The notes under the pieces: generated by a model
Told to the model about the DNA's origin: nothing
Databases searched by the model: none
The model's input: the letters and a program-made list of their open reading frames with translations, nothing else
Part shown: positions 7,107-13,366 of the stretch, in pieces
Layout of the letters: each line of letters starts with the position of its first letter
Numbering within the stretch: position 1 is the first letter of the stretch
Source of the DNA: Rohdeia sp044358925
GTDB taxonomy: Bacteria; Planctomycetota; UBA1135; GCA-002686595
Direction of reading: 5' to 3'
Length of the DNA: 14,877 bases
NCBI GenBank assembly: GCA_044358925.1
Contig: JBIKNC010000104.1
Location: forward strand, 1-14,877
Translations under genes and position numbers: made by a program

Positions 7107-7125
7107 GCGCAACGGCGCGTCGTTG

Positions 7126-7255
7126 CTGCGTTCCTTTGCGCTGACTTTGCGTCCTTTGCGTCCCTTGCGGTGACGTGCAACGGTCCGGTGGTCCCGGGGC
7201 GTTGCACTTCACCGCAAAGGCGCAAAGGACGCAAAGTCAAAGCAAAGGAACGCAG
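7126..7255. repeat. Long inverted repeat of the CTTTGCGTCC type, copy 1
   Basis: The left arm 7126-7181 and right arm 7201-7255 are complementary over about 55 bp with only a few mismatches and one bulge, around a GC-rich 19-base loop. The arms consist of short G/C plus CTTTG blocks (CTTTGCGTCCTTTGCG and its complement). Repeats of this look are scattered through many unrelated bacterial genomes and often cause false 'AKAQRTQSQRKG' protein predictions. It lies 19 bases past the stop of the membrane protein gene, so the transcript would fold into a very strong hairpin. Confidence 0.9.
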
Positions 7256-7304
7256 GTGAGCGAAAGCGCGTTGAAAGCGCCTTCGAATTGACAGTTGGAA
7301 AAAG

Positions 7305-7318
7305 CGACTTGCAAGTCG
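7305..7318. other. Perfect 14-bp palindrome between the two inverted repeats
   Basis: CGACTTGCAAGTCG is self-complementary with no mismatch. It lies inside a wider pairing of CGCGTTGAA (7267-7275) with TTCAACGCG (7328-7336). It could be an operator-like dimer site or just the tip of a larger foldback; nothing in the sequence decides. Confidence 0.6.
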
Positions 7319-7342
7319 TAGCAGTCCTTCAACGCGTCGTTG

Positions 7343-7471
7343 CTGCGTTCCTTTGCTTTGACTTTGCGTCCTTTGCGTTCTTTGCGGTTGCGTGCAACAG
7401 CCCCGTGATCCCGTGCGTTGCACTTCACCGCAAAGGCGCAAAGGACGCAAAGTCAGCGCAAAGGAAGGCAG
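7343..7471. repeat. Long inverted repeat of the CTTTGCGTCC type, copy 2
   Basis: The left arm 7343-7398 and right arm 7417-7471 are complementary over about 55 bp around an 18-base loop. The arms match copy 1 closely, and the loop differs completely. It ends 19 bases before the stop codon of the leftward DUF4139-like gene, a placement that mirrors copy 1 beside the rightward gene. Each copy would end up in the 3' region of both convergent transcripts. Confidence 0.9.
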
Positions 7472-7490
7472 TGCGAGCGCCTTCGAATCG

Positions 7491-9218
7491 TCAGCGCCGA
7501 CGCACGTCGTACGACGCGACGTAACGCAGCGTCACCGTCGCTCCCGGCTCGATCGCGATCTTCCACTCGATCTCGCTGTGCGGATTCGCCTCGCGCGTCG
7601 AGCGCCACCAGTTGCGCTCCTCGCCCGTCCAGTCGTCGTCGCGGCCGGGTGACGCGAACACTCCGGCTTCACCTTCGACGATCGAGACGCGGCCGCCGAG
7701 TCCGACGCGTGCGGCGAGTTCGATGCGCTCACCGACGCGGTTCGTGAGCGCGAGCACGCCCGTCACCGACTTGCCGTCGTCACCCTGCGCCTCCTCGTGG
7801 AACTCGAGGTCGACGTCGAGCGCCAGGTTGAGCGGCACCTGCGCCTTCCCACCGATCGGCGTGTAGCGCAGGTCTTCCTGTGCGAGCGGGAACGGTCCGT
7901 CGGTCTCGCTCTTCACGACGACCACCGGCCCCGTGGTCCAGGGCAGCGTTCCCGTGTTCTCGAGTTCGAGCTGGTGCCAGACCTTCGAGCGCCGCGCGCG
8001 CGCGAAGCCGCCCTTGTAGGCGGGCTCCCAGTGTTCGCCGGGGGCGCGTGTGTCGCGTACTTCGACGCCGTTCTGCGACCCGCGTCGCACGTCGAGGTCC
8101 AGTGTGTAGACGTGGCGGACGGGCACGACGGCTTCGCTCACGCGTCGAATGGTGCGGCCTCCGCGGGTGAGGTCCACGCTGCCGATCGCGATGCGCGTCA
8201 GGTCGCCTTCGGCGGAGCCGGTCGGTGCCGCGTTGTCGCTCGCTTCGGGCTCGCTGCGACCGAGGTAGGCGTTGTTCGCGAACGCGTTCGGACTGCCGAC
8301 CTGCTGTTGGAAGTTGTAGACCGGGCCTGAGCTGCGGGCTGCATCGGCGCCGCCTTCGGAGCGTGGTGCGGAGAGGAAACTCGCGAGGTCGGCGTACTTG
8401 AAGTTCGGCTCACCTGCGACGACCCAGACCTGCGTACCGGCGAGGTCGATGAGATCGTTCGAGAGCTCGACCGCCAGTGTGTAGGCCTCGTCGCCTGCGA
8501 GGTCGCCTTCGACGCGGTGCAGCGCACGCCAGGCGATGCCGCGTGCGAGGAAGTGCAGGTCGCACTCGAAGCGAGTGTTCGGCTCCGTGTCGAATTCGAG
8601 CGCCCACTCCAAGACCTTCGGTCGGACGACTTCCGTTCGCAGGTTCTCGCCGTTCACAGAGAGCAGGTCGTCGACGGCCACGATCAGCGAGTTGCGGCCA
8701 AGCGGCTGTCCGCGCGACGGATCCGGCCCGAGCACGACGTACTGCGGGCCCGAGAGCAGCGAGCGGTCGTAGGGCGACGGCACACCACCGCCGCCGATCA
8801 AACGTTCGATCACGCCGTTCGCTCCGAGCGTGCCGCCGCCGTCGGTCAGCGTCGTGACCTGGCGCGGCAACCACGAGAGCGATACGGAGCGCCCGATGTT
8901 CGCTTCGAGCAGCTCGACCAGACTCCCGACCGGACGCAACTCGTCCTCCTCACGCGTGGCGGCGCGCACGGCGGTCGGCGCCGCGTCGCCCGTCAGCCAC
9001 ACACCGCCGACCACGAGGTCCGCCGGCGGCAGCACGTAGCGCAGCTCGCCCGAACCGTCGGCGCTGCCGGCGAGGCGCACGCTGACCAGCGAGACGCCGT
9101 TCTTGTAGGCGACGACGCGCGTCACGCCGCCCGCGAGTTCACCGGCGGGCAGCGGCGGGCCTTCGAAGTCGGAGTGGGGGAGTGCGAGAAGGAGAGCGAG
9201 CGACGTGGCGATCAGCAT
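7491..9218 (-). CDS. Exported DUF4139-like protein
   Basis: A 575-residue protein from ATG 9218. 'MLIATSLALLLALPHS' is a short signal-peptide-like start. The body is beta-rich and follows the DUF4139 pattern: 'VTRVVAYKNGVSLVSVRL' (32-49) and 'LPPADLVVGGVWLTGD' as the N-terminal domain. The core has 'PKVLEWAL' (200-207), 'LHFLARGIAWRALHRVEGDL' (221-240) and 'ELSNDLIDLAGTQVWVVAGEPNF' (251-273). The end has 'LPWTTGPVVVVKSE', 'DLRYTPIGGKAQVPLNLALDVDL' and a final 'GATVTLRYVASYDV'. The family includes MuiA-like 'mucoidy inhibitor' relatives, but its biochemical role is unknown. A Gly-rich stretch (142-145) and a Gln/Asn-rich linker (about 300-335) interrupt the core. GAGGA stands 5 bases before the ATG. 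It follows the VWA gene with a 36-bp gap on the same strand and is probably last in that operon. The family call is from memory of its pattern. Confidence 0.65.
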   Translation of the reverse strand: MLIATSLALLLALPHSDFEGPPLPAGELAGGVTRVVAYKNGVSLVSVRLAGSADGSGELRYVLPPADLVVGGVWLTGDAAPTAVRAATREEDELRPVGSLVELLEANIGRSVSLSWLPRQVTTLTDGGGTLGANGVIERLIGGGGVPSPYDRSLLSGPQYVVLGPDPSRGQPLGRNSLIVAVDDLLSVNGENLRTEVVRPKVLEWALEFDTEPNTRFECDLHFLARGIAWRALHRVEGDLAGDEAYTLAVELSNDLIDLAGTQVWVVAGEPNFKYADLASFLSAPRSEGGADAARSSGPVYNFQQQVGSPNAFANNAYLGRSEPEASDNAAPTGSAEGDLTRIAIGSVDLTRGGRTIRRVSEAVVPVRHVYTLDLDVRRGSQNGVEVRDTRAPGEHWEPAYKGGFARARRSKVWHQLELENTGTLPWTTGPVVVVKSETDGPFPLAQEDLRYTPIGGKAQVPLNLALDVDLEFHEEAQGDDGKSVTGVLALTNRVGERIELAARVGLGGRVSIVEGEAGVFASPGRDDDWTGEERNWWRSTREANPHSEIEWKIAIEPGATVTLRYVASYDVRRR

Positions 9219-9223
9219 GGAGT

Positions 9224-9228
9224 TCCTC
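9224..9228 (-). promoter_or_regulatory. Ribosome binding site for the DUF4139-like gene
   Basis: GAGGA on the minus strand, 5 bases before ATG 9218. It supports this start and lies in the 36-bp gap after the VWA gene stop. Confidence 0.6.
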
Positions 9229-9254
9229 GAGGGCGCGGCCCGATGCCGCGCCGC

Positions 9255-11195
9255 TCATTGGAACTCGCGATACGTGCCGCCCGTGTCGAGTGCGAGTCCT
9301 TCGAGCAGCGGCGAGTACCGCCCGAGCGAGATCGTGTGGATCCGCACGTGCCGCGTCGCGTTCCAGTGCGCGACGCGCTCGCGGATCGCGAGTTCGTCCG
9401 TCAGCTCGCCCTCGGTCGGGTGGCCGTCGGTCAGCACGTAGAGCGTGTCGAGCGTCGGCTCCATGAACGCCGCCTGCAGCGCGTCGTAGACGTTCGTCGC
9501 ACCCAGCGCGAACTGGTCCTTGACCCACTTCTCGGCTTTCGGGCGCACCGCCTTCTTCATGCGCAGCATCTGCTTGCTGTACGGCTCGACGCGGTCCGAG
9601 AAGAACAGCACGTTGAAGAGCGTGTCGTCGGGAATCGTGCGCAGCACGCCCTGCAGTTGCACCTTCGCCAGTTCGAAGCGTGTCATCCCGGCGCGGCTGT
9701 CGCGCGCGACCGACCCGCCGGAGCGCTCCAGCGGCGGCGCGGGCTCCTCCATCGAGGAACTCATGTCGCAGACGAAGATGACGCGATCCGAGACGAGCCG
9801 GATGTCGAAGAAGCCGACCACGGACTCGCCGCCGCCCGATCCGTCCGAGTTCGCGCCGCGGCGCGCGTTCTCGGCGGCGACGGCGTCCGCGTGGCTCGGC
9901 AGGACGAGCGGCTGCGGCTGGTCGCCAAGCCAGCGCTTCCACTGCGTGCGCGGCGGCGCTTGGCCGGTGAGGAGGCGCAAGGAGCGATCGATCTCGTCCT
10001 GCATGCGCAGCGTCTCGCGTTCGATGCGCGCGACGAGCAGCGGCACCGACTCCGGCAGGCGCAGGCGTTCGAGCGCCTTGACCGCTTCGTAGCGCACCGC
10101 GAAGTCGTCGTCGGCGAGGCGCTCGTGGAGCATCGCGATCGCGGGCGGCGTGCGCAACTCGCCCAACGCGCGCACGGCGCCCTGGCGCACGACGCGGTCC
10201 TTGCTCTCCGCCAGTTTCAGCACCTCGGCGGCCCAGCGCGGATCGGACGCGCCGAACGCTCCGAGTGTGAACACCGCCGCACAACGCACGGCGTCGTCCT
10301 TCGCCGACAGCAGCGGCAAGAGGTCCTCGTCGAACGAGTCCCACGCTCCGCGCTCCTTGTGCGGACCGAGCTTTTCGAGGGCGGCGAGCACGAGCAACGG
10401 ATCGAGGTCGCGCAGGAGCGTGACGAGCGTGCGCACGACGGCCGGATCCTGCCGGTCGCCGAGCGCCTCGACGAGCACGCGCTTCCACGGCTTCGTCACA
10501 CGTCCTTCGACGAGCCGCGCGAAGACGCGCTCGAGGCCCGGCCCTGCGCTCATGCGCGCCGTGCACGCCACCAGCACCTCGCGATGGCCGGCCTTCGCGG
10601 TCGCCGCGCGTTCCTCGCGCGACAGGCCGACGTAGCGCCGCTTCGTCGTCGGATCGGGGCGCGCGAACGCCAGATCGAGCGCCAGGTCGACGTGTGCGGC
10701 GTCCTTGCCCGACAACAGGAACGGCGCGAGCGCGTCCGCGGCCGCATGGCGCAACTCGACGTCCTTGGTGTCTGCGTTGCTCGCGATCTCGAGCAGGACG
10801 TCGCGCGCATCGCGATCGAAGGCCGCGAGTGCACGCACGGCGGCGAGTCGGTCGATCGGCTTCGCACCCGTGCGCGCGACCTCGCTCACGAACGCGAACC
10901 CCGCGTCCTTCGTGCGCTGATCCGCGAAGATCGCACACGCATCGAGCAGGCACTCGCGCAGGTGCTCCGTCTCGTAGCCCTCGAGCGCACCCTTCAACAC
11001 CTCGAGCGCCTCGAGCGTGCCGATGCTCGCGAGGTCGTAGAAGACCTGCGGCGCGACCGCCTCGCCGTCAGTCGCGAGGCGCGCCGCGAGATCCGGCACC
11101 GTCGGCTTCTGCGCCTGTGCCGGCAGCGCGAGCGCAACCACGACGACCAACCACGACACGACCTTCGCCGCCCACACGAGCGCGCGCGGGCTCAT
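9255..11195 (-). CDS. Secreted HEAT-repeat protein with a C-terminal von Willebrand A domain
   Basis: A 646-residue protein from ATG 11195. Residues 1-28 form a signal peptide (hydrophobic 'VVSWLVVVVALALPAQAQ'). Residues 40-400 are alpha-helical repeats of HEAT type, for example 'DDAVRCAAVFTLGAFG' (300-315), 'DRVVRQGAVRALGEL' (333-347) and 'DDFAVRYEAVKALERL' (363-378). The repeats end with 'LRLLTGQAPPRTQWKRWL' (406-423). A flexible Gly/Ser linker leads to a VWA domain (about 468-646). Its metal site is complete: 'DMSSSM' gives D477, S479 and S481, T567 lies in 'GATNVYDAL' and D590 in 'LTDGHPTEGE'. VWA domains with this site bind a metal and a partner protein. The HEAT part offers a further binding surface. 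The start overlaps the upstream gene's stop (ATGA, 11192-11195), indicating coupling. The architecture is common in Planctomycetota; I know of no characterised function. Confidence 0.88.
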   Translation of the reverse strand: MSPRALVWAAKVVSWLVVVVALALPAQAQKPTVPDLAARLATDGEAVAPQVFYDLASIGTLEALEVLKGALEGYETEHLRECLLDACAIFADQRTKDAGFAFVSEVARTGAKPIDRLAAVRALAAFDRDARDVLLEIASNADTKDVELRHAAADALAPFLLSGKDAAHVDLALDLAFARPDPTTKRRYVGLSREERAATAKAGHREVLVACTARMSAGPGLERVFARLVEGRVTKPWKRVLVEALGDRQDPAVVRTLVTLLRDLDPLLVLAALEKLGPHKERGAWDSFDEDLLPLLSAKDDAVRCAAVFTLGAFGASDPRWAAEVLKLAESKDRVVRQGAVRALGELRTPPAIAMLHERLADDDFAVRYEAVKALERLRLPESVPLLVARIERETLRMQDEIDRSLRLLTGQAPPRTQWKRWLGDQPQPLVLPSHADAVAAENARRGANSDGSGGGESVVGFFDIRLVSDRVIFVCDMSSSMEEPAPPLERSGGSVARDSRAGMTRFELAKVQLQGVLRTIPDDTLFNVLFFSDRVEPYSKQMLRMKKAVRPKAEKWVKDQFALGATNVYDALQAAFMEPTLDTLYVLTDGHPTEGELTDELAIRERVAHWNATRHVRIHTISLGRYSPLLEGLALDTGGTYREFQ

Positions 11196-12184
11196 CGCAG
11201 ACCCAGCGCCTCGCGGTTCGCGCGGATGAACTCCTCGGCCGCTGCGGCCTCGCCGCCTTCGTCGTCGTGGCCGCTCTTCCACGTCCGGCCCGTGATCTCC
11301 TTCAAGGCCCACACGACGTCGCGCGAGTAGCGCTGCCACGCGCGGTGGCGAGCCTCCCAGTACGCCGCGGGCGGGTTGTCGGGCGAGTCGAGATGGACCG
11401 GCACGGGCGCACGCAACATGCTCGCGAGGTAGAGCACCACCGACAGATCCTTCGTCTTGCGCTTGCCGAAGTAACGCACCGCCGCGCCGTAGCGCGCCCA
11501 GTCGTCGTAGCCCGGCACCGACGTCGTCTCGGTCGTGAACGAGAACTTGTCGCCGGCGTCGTCGTCCGCACAGATCGAGAGCAGGATCTCGCGCACGAGT
11601 GCGTCGGCCTTCGTCGTCGCGTGCGGATGCAGCGCGAGTGCGTCGACCACGGCGCGGATCGAGAGCGGGTTCTTGCTCACGCTCTTCGCGCCGAGCGCCT
11701 TCGCGAGCATCTCGGCCGACTTCTCGTCACCGACCGCGACCGCCACACGCGCGGCCGCGTCGACGACCGCGCCGACGTGCACCTGGCACAGCTTCTCGAT
11801 CGTGCCCTTGTCGGCCATGCCGAGTGCCTTCGCCTGCTCCTTCGCGTCGGCCTGGTCCTTCTTCGACGCGGCGTAGGCGAGCGCTTCCTCGGCCGCGGCG
11901 AGCAGCTCGGGATTCGAGAACGCCGTCATGCGTTCGAGGGCGGCCGCGACCGCCGCGCTCTCCTTCAGCTTCCACGCGCTCGCGAAACCCTCCAGCAACT
12001 CCGCGAGTTCCTCCTCGTTCGCGGTGCGCACGCTGCGACTCGCTGCGTCGCTCTCCTGCGCCGCCTCACCGCTCTTCTCGCCCTTCTTCCCGCCGTCCTG
12101 GGCGGCGGCGAGCGGCGCGGGAGCGAGCCACGAGGTCAACGCGAGGACGAGTCCGACGAACGAGGCCGAGTGGGTTCGACGCAT
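11192..12184 (-). CDS. Secreted HEAT-like paralogue A
   Basis: A 330-residue protein from ATG 12184, with a signal peptide 'MRRTHSASFVGLVLALTSWL...LAAAQ' (cleavage near 29) and a Lys/Glu/Ser linker to about 55. The remainder is helical. I recognise no named domain, but it shares a module with the next two upstream genes: 'KNPLSIRAVVDALALHP' (171-187), then 'AAVRYFGKRKTKDLSVVLYLASML' (234-257), and a closing 'ALKEITGRTWK...RANREALGL' (293-329). The same 'LTG' element closes the HEAT part of the VWA protein, so all may derive from one helical-repeat stock. It is likely exported and acts as a protein-binding scaffold, possibly for the VWA protein, with which it is translationally coupled. It has no visible enzymatic motif. 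The 126-bp gap upstream could hold its own promoter, though none stands out. Confidence 0.75.
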   Translation of the reverse strand: MRRTHSASFVGLVLALTSWLAPAPLAAAQDGGKKGEKSGEAAQESDAASRSVRTANEEELAELLEGFASAWKLKESAAVAAALERMTAFSNPELLAAAEEALAYAASKKDQADAKEQAKALGMADKGTIEKLCQVHVGAVVDAAARVAVAVGDEKSAEMLAKALGAKSVSKNPLSIRAVVDALALHPHATTKADALVREILLSICADDDAGDKFSFTTETTSVPGYDDWARYGAAVRYFGKRKTKDLSVVLYLASMLRAPVPVHLDSPDNPPAAYWEARHRAWQRYSRDVVWALKEITGRTWKSGHDDEGGEAAAAEEFIRANREALGLR

Positions 12185-12261
12185 CGGGCGGTGGGTTGGG
12201 GGACGGAGCGAACTGGCCCGAGCTTAGCCCGGATCCGTCACCACGATCCGCGTCTGCACAC

Positions 12262-12279
12262 CGCAGCGGCGCGGCTGCG
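12262..12279. terminator. Small GC hairpin between paralogues B and A
   Basis: CGCAGC (12262-12267) pairs with GCTGCG (12274-12279) over a 6-base loop, 32-49 bases past the stop of gene B. No T-tract follows on the minus strand, so it could be an attenuator-like element or chance in GC-rich DNA. Confidence 0.25.
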
Positions 12280-12310
12280 CCCCTCGTTTCCGGCTCCCGT
12301 TCCCCGCGCC

Positions 12311-13306
12311 TCACTCCAGCCCGAGCGAGCGCACGTTCGCCGCCACGTGCGCGAGCGCCGCCTCGCGACCCTCCGGCGTCGGCTCGAAGCGCGTGCCCGT
12401 CAGCGCGAAGAGCGCGTCCGCCGCCGCCGGACCCACGGCCGCCGCCGCCGCCGCGCGCCCAGCGCGGTACTCGGCCGGTTTCTTCTCGACGGCCTCCGCC
12501 ACACCCGGCCGCGACCCTTCCGACAGGAGGTCGGCGAGGCGCGTCACGAGGTCGAGTTCCTTCGTCCCGCGCTTCTCGAAGTAGCGCACCGTCTCGACCA
12601 GCACGTCGACACACGGCGTCCCCGCGCGATCGTCGCCGAGCGGCCGGAAGCCGTTCTCCTCGAAGCCCTGTTCGTCGTACTCGAGCAGGAACTCCATCAG
12701 CTCGTTCGACGTCTTCGGCGACTCGCTCGGATGGCGCGCGAGCGCCTCGATCACCGCCGCGCGTGCGTACGGATTCACACGCACGTTCTTCGCGCGCAGC
12801 GCCTTGTTCAGGACGTCGAGCGACTTCTTGCTGCCCATGCGCGCCGCGATGTCCGCGCCCGCCCGCACGACACCCGCCGACGTGCGCCACAGGAGTTGTT
12901 CGACGAGTTCCTCGTTCTTGCGCTTGCTCGGCTCGAGCGTCGCGAGGATGCGCTCCTCGTCGCGTTTGCTCGCCTCGCGCTCGAGCGCCGGCTTCACCAC
13001 CGACAGCAGCGAGTCGTTGTTGAACGGCCGGAACGCTCGCACCGCGCGCGCGATGTTCTGCGAGTCGTCCGAGACCTTCGCGAACTCGTACGCGAAGATG
13101 AGCGGGTCGATCTCCTGCGACGTCCCTTCGCGCGCCGGTTCGTCGTCCGCGGGCGCCTCCTCCTCGTCACCCTCTTGTCCGCCACCACCGCCGCCGCCCG
13201 GCGGAATCGGCGGCACACCCGGCGGGAACTGCGGCGCGCTCCAGGCGGGCGCTGCGAGGACGAGAGCGGCGAAGAGTTTCGAAGCGGAGTCGAGGAACGT
13301 GTGCAT
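12311..13306 (-). CDS. Secreted HEAT-like paralogue B
   Basis: A 331-residue protein from ATG 13306, with AGGGG 7 bases upstream. A signal peptide (1-23, '...LAAPAWSA') is followed by a Pro/Gly-rich stretch with seven consecutive glycines (37-43) and an acidic linker to about 65. The helical part includes 'VRVNPYARAAVIEALARHP' (175-193), 'ETVRYFEKRGTKELDLVTRLADLL' (238-261) and 'ALFALTGTRF...VRSLGLE' at the end, the same order and spacing as in paralogues A and C. The identity is low but the landmarks are clear. No known family was recognised beyond the HEAT-like look. It is exported, with no catalytic residues apparent. It lies 60 bases after gene C and 126 bases before gene A, all leftward. 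The Gly/Pro region suggests a flexible tether between the membrane or wall and the helical domain. Confidence 0.78.
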   Translation of the reverse strand: MHTFLDSASKLFAALVLAAPAWSAPQFPPGVPPIPPGGGGGGGQEGDEEEAPADDEPAREGTSQEIDPLIFAYEFAKVSDDSQNIARAVRAFRPFNNDSLLSVVKPALEREASKRDEERILATLEPSKRKNEELVEQLLWRTSAGVVRAGADIAARMGSKKSLDVLNKALRAKNVRVNPYARAAVIEALARHPSESPKTSNELMEFLLEYDEQGFEENGFRPLGDDRAGTPCVDVLVETVRYFEKRGTKELDLVTRLADLLSEGSRPGVAEAVEKKPAEYRAGRAAAAAAVGPAAADALFALTGTRFEPTPEGREAALAHVAANVRSLGLE

Positions 13307-13366
13307 GTCGGGCCCCTACGCGCGAGCCCGATGATCATGCCCGTTCGGCGCTCGGCGCGCCACGCG

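Larger units (their letters stand above)
7116..7494. repeat. Direct duplication of an inverted-repeat element with its flanks
   Basis: Two copies lie in the same orientation, about 217 bp apart: roughly 7116-7294 and 7333-7494. Both begin CGCGTCGTTGCTGCGTTCC. Both end with GCGCCTTCGAAT followed by six bases, differing at two of 18 positions (7277-7294 and 7477-7494). The second copy's tail includes the stop codon (7491-7493) of the DUF4139-like gene, so the first copy appears to carry a relic of that gene's 3' end. This region and the elements inside it account for the whole gap from 7107 to 7490; I see no gene in it. Confidence 0.75.

Noticed and set aside
4044..7112. A 1022-codon open frame on the minus strand
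   Set aside because: It is antisense to the membrane protein gene, rich in Arg/Glu/His with no domain; a shadow of GC-rich codon use.
7126..7471. Insertion sequence or MITE
   Set aside because: There is no transposase, and no target-site duplication flanks either element that I can see. A non-autonomous origin cannot be excluded.
6899..7524. Small proteins such as 'LRPLRLCGEVQR' or 'HFTAKAQRTQSQRKG'
   Set aside because: These are translations of the CTTTGCGTCC inverted repeat, a well-known source of false gene calls.
8517..11330. A 937-codon open frame on the plus strand
   Set aside because: Antisense to the DUF4139-like and VWA genes, with Arg/His-rich composition and no recognisable motif.
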